Source of the DNA: Nonomuraea thailandensis
GTDB lineage: Bacteria; Actinomycetota; Actinomycetes; Streptosporangiales; Streptosporangiaceae
Direction: 5' to 3'
Assembly: GCF_024172165.1 (NCBI RefSeq)
Contig: NZ_JAMZEB010000002.1
Span: 186,001-250,000 of the forward strand
Length of the DNA stretch: 64,000 nucleotides
Below the pieces are notes generated by a model. It did no database searches and was not told the origin of the DNA. It was given only the letters and a program-made list of their open reading frames with translations. Positions 35,925 to 43,785 of this stretch are shown piece after piece; position 1 is the stretch's first letter; each line of letters starts with the position of its first letter. A program made the translations under genes and the position numbers.

Positions 35925-36723
35925 GTTTGCGGCCGACGCCGACGTACCACCACTCGCCGCCCGCGAGCTCGGTCTCCCACGCCTCGTCGGGCCGCCAGTC
36001 GCCCACGTGCGTCACGCCGGGCTCCAGCACGTCGAAGCCCTCGAACAGGCGGGCGACCGCCTCGTGGCCGCGGTGGATCAGGGGCGCGTCGGCCTCGTCG
36101 TACACCTCCCGCGCCGCCTTGCCCACGTCGGGATGGGCGTCGTCGGTGAGGTGGGAGGCGATGAGCGCGCTCCCGGGCGCCATCCGCTCGCGGAAGGCGC
36201 CCACGACCCCCCACGGGTCCTCCGCGTCGGTCAGGCAGTGCAGCACGCCGAGGAACACCACGCCCACCGGCCGGCTGAAGTCGATGAGCGCGGCGGTCTC
36301 CGGGGCGTCGAGGACGGTGGCGGGCTCGCGGATGTCGGCGTGCACGATCGTGATGCTCGAATCGGCGCCGGCCAGCAGGGCGCGGGCGTGGACGATCACC
36401 ACGGGGTCGTAGTCGACGTAGACGACGTGCGCGCCGGGGTGCACCTCGCGGGCGACCTCGTGCACGTTGTTCTGGTTGGGCAGGCCGGTGCCGAGGTCGA
36501 TGAACTGGTCGATGCCGAGGCCGGCGACATGGCGTACGGCCCTGCCCAGGAACCGCCGGTTGGCCAGGCAGATCTCCCGGCTCGGCCCCAGCGCCATGAT
36601 CTTCTCGGCGGCCGCGCGGTCGGCCGCGAAGTTGTCCTTGCCGCCGAGATAGTAGTCGTACATGCGCGCGGCGTTGGGGACGTGGGGATTGATGCCCTTC
36701 GGTACGCGCGGGGGGTTGGTCAT
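35920..36723 (-). CDS. SAM-dependent methyltransferase, PF04672 (DUF574) family
   Basis: A 267-residue methyltransferase of the actinobacterial group that begins with IN-x-H-x-PNAARMYDYYLGGKDNF. The SAM-binding segment is QFIDLGTGLPNQNNVHEVAR near residues 95-115, followed by VVYVDYDPVV. The NAARxYDYxLGG block is unique to this family, whose members are very numerous in Streptomyces and relatives and whose substrates are mostly unknown. The ATG at 36723 was chosen because it opens the conserved region and follows GAAGGG. The stop codon lies inside a 12 bp tandem repeat. Confidence 0.92.
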   Translation of the reverse strand: MTNPPRVPKGINPHVPNAARMYDYYLGGKDNFAADRAAAEKIMALGPSREICLANRRFLGRAVRHVAGLGIDQFIDLGTGLPNQNNVHEVAREVHPGAHVVYVDYDPVVIVHARALLAGADSSITIVHADIREPATVLDAPETAALIDFSRPVGVVFLGVLHCLTDAEDPWGVVGAFRERMAPGSALIASHLTDDAHPDVGKAAREVYDEADAPLIHRGHEAVARLFEGFDVLEPGVTHVGDWRPDEAWETELAGGEWWYVGVGRKP

Positions 36724-36798
36724 CTGGGCCCTTCGGAATCCGCGAAACGAATGGAACAGATCGTAACGCCCTTGTGACAAGTTTGTGGATCTTTCCTG

Positions 36799-37728
36799 TC
36801 AAACGCCTCGATGCCTGAGCCGCTGATCGAGAGTCACCGCCCCCAGGATCAGCAGTCCTTCGACGATCGGGCGGTAGGTGGTGTTCCAGCCGAGCAGGTT
36901 GAAGCCGTTCCCGATGAGCGTCAGGATCAGCACGCCCACCATGCCGCGCCAGACCGCGCCCTGCCCGCCGAGGATGCTCGTCCCGCCGATCACGACCGCC
37001 GCGATGGCGGTCAGCTCCAGCAGCGTGCCCAGGTCCGACTGTGCCGAGCCGCCCCGCGCGGCCAGCACCAGCCCGGCCAGGGCCGCGCAGACCCCGCTGA
37101 TCGCGAAGACGCCCACGCGGACCGAGCGCACGCCGATCCCGGACAGCCAGGCCGCCGCGGGGTTCCCGCCCACCGCGTACACCCGGCGGCCGAACGTGGT
37201 GCCCGACAGCAGCACCGACGTGACGACGGCCACCGCGACCAGCAGCAGCGAGGCCGCGGTGACGCCGCCCAGCACGGTCGGCCAGCTCAGCGACTGGAAC
37301 GCCGCCAGCCGGGACGGGCCGGGGTAGACGATCGCGCCGCCGGTGATGACCAGCGCCAGGCCCCGGTGCACCAGGCCGAGCGCCAGCGTGACGATGAACG
37401 AGTGCACCCGCGACAGCACCACGATCACGCCGTTGACCGTGCCGAGCAGGGCCCCGGTCGCGACCGCCGCCGCGTACCCGGCGGGCACGCCGGCGCGCTC
37501 GGTGACGACCACCGCCACGATGGCGCTCACGGCGAGCACCGCGCCGGCCGACAGGTCGAACACGCCGCAGATCACGCACAGCGTCATGCCGCACGCCAGC
37601 AGCCCCACCACGACGGCCTGGTCGAGCAGGTTGACGAGGTTCCCCGGCGTCAGGAACGTGTCCGTGGCCAGCCAGAGCAGCACCACCAGGCCCGCGGCCG
37701 CGGCGAGGATGCCGTGGTCGCGGGTCAT
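36799..37728 (-). CDS. Sugar-type ABC transporter permease (RbsC/XylH family)
   Basis: A 309-residue membrane protein with 8-10 hydrophobic helices of the BPD_transp_2 type, as in ribose and xylose importers. Typical blocks are CGMTLCVICGVFDLSAGAVL, FGRRVYAVGGNPAAAWLSGI and VVIGGTSILGGQGAVWRGMV. The start ATG overlaps the stop of the solute-binding protein gene by 4 nt, so both are translated from one mRNA. No ATPase of the RbsA type is encoded beside it, so the transporter must borrow one from elsewhere in the genome, or be incomplete. Confidence 0.88.
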   Translation of the reverse strand: MTRDHGILAAAAGLVVLLWLATDTFLTPGNLVNLLDQAVVVGLLACGMTLCVICGVFDLSAGAVLAVSAIVAVVVTERAGVPAGYAAAVATGALLGTVNGVIVVLSRVHSFIVTLALGLVHRGLALVITGGAIVYPGPSRLAAFQSLSWPTVLGGVTAASLLLVAVAVVTSVLLSGTTFGRRVYAVGGNPAAAWLSGIGVRSVRVGVFAISGVCAALAGLVLAARGGSAQSDLGTLLELTAIAAVVIGGTSILGGQGAVWRGMVGVLILTLIGNGFNLLGWNTTYRPIVEGLLILGAVTLDQRLRHRGV

Positions 37729-38735
37729 TCGTCGTATTCGCCGCGCACCTGGGCCAGCGCGTCCTTGGTGCCCATGGCCGTGCCGGGCGCGACGTCGGTC
37801 ATCACGTTCGTGGCGGGCACGCTCCCGCCCCGCGCCCTGGCCAGGCCCAGCTCGGCGGCCTTGGCACCGAGGGTCTTGACGGGCAGGTAGTACGCGCCGA
37901 ACCAGCGGCCCTGCTGGACCGCCTCGACGGTCTGGCGGGAGGCGCCGTTGGCCACGTACAGGATGTCCTTGCCCTTGGCCACGGCCTCGGCGCCGAGCAC
38001 GGCCTGGGAGGAGCCGATGACCACGTCGATGCCGGGGTCCTTCTGCAGGATGTCCTGCATGGCCTTGCGCCCGCTCTCCTGCGTGTAACCGCCCTCGACC
38101 CGTGCCTTGACCCGCACGCCCGGTGCGGCCTCCAGCACGCCGACGGCCGCCTGGGTGCGGGCGTTGTCCAGGGGCAGCGCCTTCAGGCCCTCCAGGTAGG
38201 CGACCTCGCAGGGGCTCAGCTTCCTGCTCCGGCAGGCCTCGATCGCCAGCCGGCCGAGGCCCTCGCCGTTCAGCGTGGGCACGTCTACGAGCGTGATCGT
38301 GCCCTCGACCTGCGGCTCGGCGGTGTCGTAGCGGGTGCCGACGGGGGTGAACTGCACGACGACCGTGATCCCGGCCCGCACGGCCGACTGGATCGCGGGC
38401 ACCACGGCCGCCCCGTCGTTGGCCTGCACGACGAACACGTCGAACCGCTTGGCCGTGACCGCGTCCTGGAGCTGCCGCACCTGGGCCTGGGCGTCGAAGT
38501 TCGAGTCGAGGAACTCGGCCGTGGCGCCGCTCGCCCCGGCCTGCTCCTCGACCCCGGCGAACGTGGCCGCGGAGAAGGAGTTGGCCTTGGCGAAGCCGAA
38601 GAAGCCGATCCGGCCCGCCCCGCCGGACGGAGCCGGGCCCGTGGCGCCGCCCGGCTGCTGCGCGGGGTTGACGCAGCCGGCGGCGAGCAGGGCCACCAGG
38701 GCCAGAGCGGGTAAGGCAGTCCGTGGTGCGACCAT
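37725..38735 (-). CDS. Sugar-type ABC transporter solute-binding lipoprotein (Peripla_BP_4)
   Basis: A 336-residue lipoprotein. The signal MVAPRTALPALALVALLAAG ends in the lipobox AAGC (Cys near residue 21), followed by a Pro/Gly linker. The mature part is a ribose-binding-protein-like fold: GRIGFFGFAKANSFSAATFA, FDVFVVQANDGAAVVPAIQS, and a long domain ending in TKDALAQVRGEYDE. It likely captures a sugar or polyol for the permease downstream. The ATG at 38735 follows GGAG at proper distance and fits the signal peptide; an ATG at 38747 is also in frame. The ligand is unknown. Confidence 0.88.
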   Translation of the reverse strand: MVAPRTALPALALVALLAAGCVNPAQQPGGATGPAPSGGAGRIGFFGFAKANSFSAATFAGVEEQAGASGATAEFLDSNFDAQAQVRQLQDAVTAKRFDVFVVQANDGAAVVPAIQSAVRAGITVVVQFTPVGTRYDTAEPQVEGTITLVDVPTLNGEGLGRLAIEACRSRKLSPCEVAYLEGLKALPLDNARTQAAVGVLEAAPGVRVKARVEGGYTQESGRKAMQDILQKDPGIDVVIGSSQAVLGAEAVAKGKDILYVANGASRQTVEAVQQGRWFGAYYLPVKTLGAKAAELGLARARGGSVPATNVMTDVAPGTAMGTKDALAQVRGEYDE

Positions 38736-38818
38736 CGCGGTCTCCATTCGCGTCGTCGGTGACTCGCCCGGGACTGCTGGTGATCATAGAGCGACGGAGC
38801 GGGAGGAGACCAGCAAGA

Positions 38819-39382
38819 TCACACGGGTTCGTTGCCCGGCTTCCACTTGACGCCGCATCCGAGCGACGGGTTCTGCCGCTCGGGCACCGGCCCGCCGTCG
38901 AGGAGGGCGTCGATGGCGGGCCGCAGGGACGCGCCGGTCACGGGCACGTCGTTGCCGGGCCGCGCGCCGTCGAACTCGCCCCGGTAGGCGAGCTGGAGCT
39001 GGGAGTCGTACAGGAAGAAGTCGGGGGTGCAGGCCGCGCGGTAGGCCTTGGCGACGTCCTGGGTGTCGTCCAGCAGGTACGGGAAGGTGAACCCGGCGCG
39101 AGCGGCCTGCTCCGCGAGGTGTGTGGGGTCGTCGTCGGGGTAGTTCACGCTGTCGTTGCTGCAGATGGCCACGATCGACAACCTCGCCCCGTAGTCCCTC
39201 GCCAGGGCGCCGAGGCCGGATTCGATGTGCCGCACGTACGGGCAGTGGTTCGAGAGGAAGACCACGAGAGTGGCGGGAGAGCCCTTGAGATCTTCGAGCG
39301 ATACGCTGCCGCCGTCGATGGCGGTCAGGTCGAACGCGGGCGCGGGAGTGCCGAGCGGAACCATGAACGATTTGGCAGCCAT
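38819..39382 (-). CDS. Redoxin / peroxiredoxin-like thioredoxin-fold protein
   Basis: A 187-residue thioredoxin-fold protein of the AhpC/TSA-Redoxin group. The segment LVVFLSNHCPYVRHIESGLG (about residues 40-59) has a single Cys where thioredoxins have CxxC, as in a subgroup of cytosolic thioredoxin-family proteins that use one Cys. Later blocks VAICSNDSVNYPDDDPTHLA and PDFFLYDSQLQLAYRGEFDG are typical of this subgroup. It may reduce peroxides or disulfides; the resolving partner is unknown. The ATG at 39382 opens the fold. Only 34 bp separate it from the divergent VOC gene, so their control regions overlap. Confidence 0.85.
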   Translation of the reverse strand: MAAKSFMVPLGTPAPAFDLTAIDGGSVSLEDLKGSPATLVVFLSNHCPYVRHIESGLGALARDYGARLSIVAICSNDSVNYPDDDPTHLAEQAARAGFTFPYLLDDTQDVAKAYRAACTPDFFLYDSQLQLAYRGEFDGARPGNDVPVTGASLRPAIDALLDGGPVPERQNPSLGCGVKWKPGNEPV

Positions 39383-39416
39383 GGCATCCATTGTCTCGTG
39401 AAAGGAGCCGATAGGC

Positions 39417-39791
39417 ATGGGCGGCATCGCCGAGTTCAGAACCGTCGTGCTGGACTGCCCGGACCCCCGTGGGCTGGCCGAGTTCTACTCTCAGCTGCTG
39501 GGCTGGCCGGTCGTCTCGGTGGAGGAGGACTGGGTGGTGGTCAGCGACGGCGGCTCGCCCAAGCGGCTGGCCTTCCAGCTCGCCCCCGACCACCAGCCGC
39601 CCGTGTGGCCGAGCACCGACCGGCCGCAGCAGTTCCACCTCGACGTCACGGTGACGAACATGGACGAGGCGGAGCGGCAGGTGCTCAAGATCGGTGCGAC
39701 CAAGCACGAGCACCAGCCCAGCGAGGATGACAGCTTCCGGGTGTTCCTCGACCCGGCGGGGCACCCGTTCTGCCTCTGCCAGGACCTGTAG
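39417..39791 (+). CDS. VOC-family (glyoxalase/dioxygenase superfamily) protein
   Basis: A 124-residue single-domain VOC protein with the expected beta-alpha-beta-beta-beta repeats: FRTVVLDCPDPRGLAEFYSQ and LLGWPVV in the first half, and FHLDVTVTNMDEAERQVLKI and FRVFLDPAGHPFCLCQDL in the second. The family binds a metal and acts on diverse substrates or gives drug resistance; this actinobacterial group is uncharacterised. The ATG at 39417 follows AAAGGAG. It faces the parC gene across a bidirectional hairpin. Confidence 0.88.
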   Translation: MGGIAEFRTVVLDCPDPRGLAEFYSQLLGWPVVSVEEDWVVVSDGGSPKRLAFQLAPDHQPPVWPSTDRPQQFHLDVTVTNMDEAERQVLKIGATKHEHQPSEDDSFRVFLDPAGHPFCLCQDL

Positions 39792-39795
39792 GACT

Positions 39796-39857
39796 CCCGC
39801 TGCGGCGGCCCGGGCCGGGCGATAGGGGACTGCTCCCGGGCGGGCCGCCGCAACGGG
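39796..39857. terminator. Bidirectional hairpin between VOC and parC genes
   Basis: GCGGCGGCCCG at 39802-39812 pairs with CGGGCCGCCGC at 39841-39851, and an outer CCCG/CGGG extends the stem past a 2 nt bulge. It fills the 83 bp gap between the two convergent genes and can terminate both. Confidence 0.75.
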
Positions 39858-39874
39858 TCATGCCGTCGCGGCGG

Positions 39875-42379
39875 CTACTCGTCCGCGGAGTCGTCGCCCG
39901 CGGGCGCCTGGCCGCCCGGCTCGGGCTCGGGGCCGGAGCCGAGGGCGCCGCCGACGGCGCCGATCGTGTGCGTCAGCCGCACGCCTGAGCCGTCCCTGCG
40001 GCCGATCTCGTCCGGCAGCGGCACCGGCTTGCCCACGGACGAGACGGCCTTGGCGGGCGCCGGGCCGGCCCAGGCCAGCAGCAGCTCGTCCTCGCCCTTG
40101 AGGAACCGCTGGGCCCGCACCCCGCCCGTCGCGCGCCCCTTGGCGGGGAACTCGGCGTAGTCGGACAGCTTGCCGCCGCCCACCTGCGTGCCGGGCAGCG
40201 CCGTGGAGGAGCCGGCGACGGTGACCACGTGCGCGGGACGCTCGGGATCGACCACCCCGAACCAGATCACCCTGGCTCCGCCGTCGAGCCGGATGCCGGC
40301 CATGCCGCCCGCCGGACGGCCCTGGGGCCGTACGAGCGAGGCGGAGTAGCGCAGGAGCTGCGCGTCGGAGGAGATGAACACCAGGTCGTGCGACTCCGAC
40401 TCCAGCTCGGCCGCGCCCACCACGGTGTCGCCGTCCTTCAAGGTGATCACTTCGAAGTCGTCGCGGTTGGCCGGATAGTCGGGCACCACCCGCTTGACCA
40501 CGCCCTGCGCCGTGCCCAGCGCCAGGCCGGGGCCGTCGGGGTCGAGGGAGCCCAGGCCGACCACCTTCTCGTCGGGTTGCAGCGACACGTACTCGGACAC
40601 CGGATGCCCGCCCGACAACGACGGCGGGTTGGCCGACGGCGGCAGCGTGGGCAGATCGACGACCTGCACCCGGATCAGCCGCCCCTGGGAGGTGATCACG
40701 CCGACCTCGCCGCGCACGGAGGTGCGTACCACGCTGAGCAGCACGTCGTGCGCCGCGCGTTCGCCCTCGCCGGGCAGCGGCGTGGCGTCGGAGGTGCGGG
40801 CCAGCAGGCCGGTCGAGGAGAGCATGGCCAGGCACGGGTCGTCGGCCACCTGAAGATCCACCACGGGCGTGCGGGTGACGCCGGGCGCCTCCAGCAGGAC
40901 CGTGCGGCGCGGCGTGCCGTACTTCTTGGCCACCTCGGACAGCTCGCCCGAGACCACCTGGCGGAGCTTGGCCTCGGAGGAGAGGATCTCGGTGAGCCTG
41001 GCGATCTCCTCGCTCAGCGTCTCCTTCTCGCGGTCGAGCTCCAGCTTGTCGTAGCGGGTCAGGCGGCGCAGCGGCGTGTCGAGGATGTAGGCGGCCTGGA
41101 TGTCGGTCAGGTCGAAGACCTCCATCAGGCGGGTGCGCGCCTGCGCGGAGTCGTCGGAGGAACGGATGACCTGGATGACCTCGTCGATGTTGAGCAGCGC
41201 GATGATCAGGCCGTCGACCAGGTGCAGGCGCTCCTCGCGCTTGCGCCGCCTGAACTCCGACCTGCGGCGCACGACCTCCAGCCGGTGGTCGACGTAGACC
41301 TGCAGCAGCTCGCGCAGCCCGAGGGTGCGCGGCTCGCCGTCGACCAGGGCGACGTTGTTGATGCCGAAGGTCTCCTCCATCGGCGTCAGCCGGTAGAGCT
41401 CCTCCAGGACGGCCTCGGGGATGAAACCGTTCTTGATCTCGATGACCAGCCGCAGGCCCTTGTGCCGGTCGGTGAGGTCCTTCAGGTCGGCGATGCCCTG
41501 GAGCCTCTTGCTGGTCACCAGCTCCTTGATCTTGGTGACCACGCGCTCGGGGCCGACGTTGTAGGGCAGCTCGGTGACGATGATGCCCTTGCGCCGGGGC
41601 GTGATCTGCTCGACCGCGCACTTGGCCCGCATGCGGAAGGTGCCGCGCCCCGTCTCGTACGCGTCGCGCACGCCCTGCAGCCCGATGATCGAGCCGCCGG
41701 TCGGCAGGTCCGGCCCCGGCACGTACCTCATCAGCTCGTCGAGCGTCGCGTCGGGCTTCTTGATCAGGTGGCGGGCGGCGGCCACGACCTCGACGAGGTT
41801 GTGCGGCGCCATGTTGGTGGCCATGCCCACCGCGATGCCGCTGGTGCCGTTGACCAGGAGGTTGGGGAACGCCGACGGCATGACCGTGGGCTCGGTCTCC
41901 TGGCCGTCGTAGTTGGGCTTGAAGTCGACGGTGTCCTCGTCGAGCGACTCGACCATGAGCATGGCCGCCGGGGCCAGCCTGGCCTCGGTGTATCGCATGG
42001 CGGCGGGCAGGTCGTCGGGGGAGCCGAAGTTGCCGTGGCCGTCGACCAGCGGCAGCCGCATGGAGAACGGCTGCGCCAGGCGGACCAGCGCGTCGTAGAT
42101 GGCGCTGTCGCCGTGGGGGTGCAGCTTGCCCATGACGTCGCCGACAACGCGGGACGACTTGACGTGGCCGCGGTCGGGGCGCAGGCCCATCTCGCTCATC
42201 GAGTACAGGATGCGCCGCTGCACGGGCTTGAGACCGTCGCGCGCATCGGGCAGGGCGCGCTGATAGATCACTGAGTACGCGTACTCGAGGAAGCTCACGC
42301 GCATCTCGGCGGAGACGTCGATGTCGACGATCCGCTCCTCGAAGTCCTCAGGCGGGGGTGCAGTCGTGCGTCGGGCCAT
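39875..42379 (-). CDS. parC: DNA topoisomerase IV subunit A (type IIA cleavage subunit)
   Basis: An 834-residue subunit that cuts and rejoins duplex DNA, acting with ParE at 31834-33900 to separate daughter chromosomes. The active-site Tyr is Tyr130 in [12 protein letters not shown]. The quinolone-resistance segment [19 protein letters not shown] keeps Ser92 and Asp96, so no target-based resistance is evident. The N-terminal [20 protein letters not shown] and [11 protein letters not shown] motifs and a C-terminal beta-pinwheel domain complete the protein. The C-terminal tail is Gly/Pro/Glu-rich. Separation from a gyrB-like gene, and pairing with parE, favour ParC over a second GyrA. The start at 42379 is the only good one. 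Confidence 0.93.
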   Translation of the reverse strand: MARRTTAPPPEDFEERIVDIDVSAEMRVSFLEYAYSVIYQRALPDARDGLKPVQRRILYSMSEMGLRPDRGHVKSSRVVGDVMGKLHPHGDSAIYDALVRLAQPFSMRLPLVDGHGNFGSPDDLPAAMRYTEARLAPAAMLMVESLDEDTVDFKPNYDGQETEPTVMPSAFPNLLVNGTSGIAVGMATNMAPHNLVEVVAAARHLIKKPDATLDELMRYVPGPDLPTGGSIIGLQGVRDAYETGRGTFRMRAKCAVEQITPRRKGIIVTELPYNVGPERVVTKIKELVTSKRLQGIADLKDLTDRHKGLRLVIEIKNGFIPEAVLEELYRLTPMEETFGINNVALVDGEPRTLGLRELLQVYVDHRLEVVRRRSEFRRRKREERLHLVDGLIIALLNIDEVIQVIRSSDDSAQARTRLMEVFDLTDIQAAYILDTPLRRLTRYDKLELDREKETLSEEIARLTEILSSEAKLRQVVSGELSEVAKKYGTPRRTVLLEAPGVTRTPVVDLQVADDPCLAMLSSTGLLARTSDATPLPGEGERAAHDVLLSVVRTSVRGEVGVITSQGRLIRVQVVDLPTLPPSANPPSLSGGHPVSEYVSLQPDEKVVGLGSLDPDGPGLALGTAQGVVKRVVPDYPANRDDFEVITLKDGDTVVGAAELESESHDLVFISSDAQLLRYSASLVRPQGRPAGGMAGIRLDGGARVIWFGVVDPERPAHVVTVAGSSTALPGTQVGGGKLSDYAEFPAKGRATGGVRAQRFLKGEDELLLAWAGPAPAKAVSSVGKPVPLPDEIGRRDGSGVRLTHTIGAVGGALGSGPEPEPGGQAPAGDDSADE

Positions 42380-42715
42380 CTTGTGCTGCGCGGCTGCCTC
42401 GGCCGTCGCGCCGAGGGGAAGCGCATCCTCCTTCTGTTCTCGTGCTGTAACCGTAGCCGTCAGCCCGCTTGCGAAGCGTCAGATCGGCGTGCGAGGCGTC
42501 GACGTAACCTGCCCCCGTCGCGGGGATCCGACGTGTGTGCCCCTGGAGATGATGGCACGAGCCGGGTCTTGCGTGGCATATCAAGGGCGACGCTCACGCC
42601 ACGGTAACGATCTTTCCGCATGAGGTCGACAGGTGCGATGAGAACGTCTTCTCCCGCATCGTACTCGATTTATCGCAGATGTGTTCGAGCAACGGGCAGG
42701 TCGCGATCCGGCGTC

Positions 42716-42745
42716 TTGACCAAGCAATTGCTTGGGTCGTACGTT
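42716..42745 (+). promoter_or_regulatory. Promoter of the TauD-like gene with a palindromic operator in its spacer
   Basis: TTGACC (42716-42721) and TACGTT (42740-42745) lie 18 bp apart and match a housekeeping-sigma promoter. The spacer and the end of the -35 box are filled by the perfect 16 bp palindrome CCAAGCAATTGCTTGG (42720-42735). A repressor bound there would block RNA polymerase directly. The form resembles MarR- or GntR-type sites. The region 42380-42715 holds no gene and carries the divergent parC control region; nothing else stands out in it. Confidence 0.7.
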
Positions 42746-42782
42746 CTGTCCGGGGGATTCCCACCTGTTCACCGGAGGCGAC

Positions 42783-43604
42783 ATGATCGAGTTCCATCCC
42801 GTGACCAAGCACATCGGCGCCGAGGTCACCGGGGTCGATCTGCGCAAGCCGCTGTCGCAGGAAGAGGTCGCGACCCTGCGGGCGGGCTGGCTCAAACACC
42901 TCGTGCTGTTCTTCCGCGACCAGCCCATCGACGACGATCAGCACCTGCAGTTCGCCCTGAACTTCGGCACGCTCAACCACCCGGCCTTCAAGAAGGACTC
43001 CGCCAGCCCCATCCACATCCTCGACCAGACCTCTCCCAAGGGGGAGGGCGGCGACGAATGGCACAGCGACAACACCTTCGAGCCGACACCGCCCATGGGA
43101 TCGCTGCTGCGCTGCGTGCAACTCCCCAGTGTGGGCGGCGACACGTGCTGGGCGAACACCTACCTGGCGTACGAGTCGCTGTCCAAGCCGATCCAGCGGC
43201 TGTGCGACGAGCTGACGGCCGTGCACGACATCACGATGTCGATGAAGAAGGCCATCTCCAAGGGGCACCCGTTCGACCTGGCGGAGATCCAGGCGAAGTG
43301 GCCGCCGATCGAGCGGCCCGTGGTGCGCGTGCACGCCGAGACCGGCCGCAAGGCGCTCTTCGTCAACCGGGCCTCCACGACGCGGCTGGTCGGGCTGAGC
43401 GACCGGGAGAACGAGGCGCTGCTGCCGTTCCTGATCGACCACATCCGCTCGCCGGAGTTCCAGCTCCGCCTGCGGTGGCGGCCCGGCACGCTCGCCTTCT
43501 GGGACAACCGCCCGACCCAGCACTACGCCGTGGCCGACTACACCGAACGCCGCCGCATGCACCGCGTCACGATCAACGCCTTCCCCGAGCACGCCGACAC
43601 ATGA
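42783..43604 (+). CDS. TauD/TfdA-family Fe(II)/2-oxoglutarate dioxygenase
   Basis: A 273-residue dioxygenase of the taurine-dioxygenase type, which uses Fe(II), oxygen and 2-oxoglutarate to hydroxylate substrates, often releasing sulfite from sulfonates. The iron ligands are visible: HSD at His94-Asp96 in GDEWHSDNTFEP and the distal His near residue 247 in PTQHYAVADY. The 2-oxoglutarate Arg lies in the C-terminal RRRMHRV. The opening EFHPVTKHIGAEVTGVDLRK is typical. The ATG at 42783 follows GGAGG. No sulfonate transporter or sulfur genes are adjacent, so the substrate is open. A palindrome in its promoter suggests repression. Confidence 0.88.
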   Translation: MIEFHPVTKHIGAEVTGVDLRKPLSQEEVATLRAGWLKHLVLFFRDQPIDDDQHLQFALNFGTLNHPAFKKDSASPIHILDQTSPKGEGGDEWHSDNTFEPTPPMGSLLRCVQLPSVGGDTCWANTYLAYESLSKPIQRLCDELTAVHDITMSMKKAISKGHPFDLAEIQAKWPPIERPVVRVHAETGRKALFVNRASTTRLVGLSDRENEALLPFLIDHIRSPEFQLRLRWRPGTLAFWDNRPTQHYAVADYTERRRMHRVTINAFPEHADT

Positions 43605-43744
43605 CCGACGGCCCGCGCCTCGCCACGCCGACGGCCCACGGGGCGCGCGTCACGGCGGCCCGCCCGTGAACCGCAGGAGCGTCTCCCCGGACGGGGGCCG
43701 GCCAGGTGCGGCGGGTGGGGTGACGCCGGCTCTGCCGTAAGGGA
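43605..43744 (-). repeat. 140 bp dispersed element, copy in minus orientation
   Basis: Read on the minus strand, this stretch aligns without gaps to 55821-55960 read on the plus strand; by hand count 118 of 140 bases agree (about 84 percent). It starts at the base after the TauD stop codon. Shared blocks include GTCACCCCACCCGCCGCAC, GAGACGCTCC and ACGCGCGCCCCGTGGGCC. Differences are spread over all three codon phases, so it does not look protein-coding. CGCGCC and GGCGCG flank a 28 nt segment in both copies, so an RNA hairpin is possible. Origin unknown. Confidence 0.85.
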
Positions 43745-43785
43745 AGGGGGCGGTTCCGGGGGGCGAGTCTGGTAACAAGGAGGGC

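Noticed and set aside
39875..42379. Quinolone resistance mutation in ParC
   Set aside because: The resistance-determining Ser and Asp (92 and 96) are both the sensitive residues.
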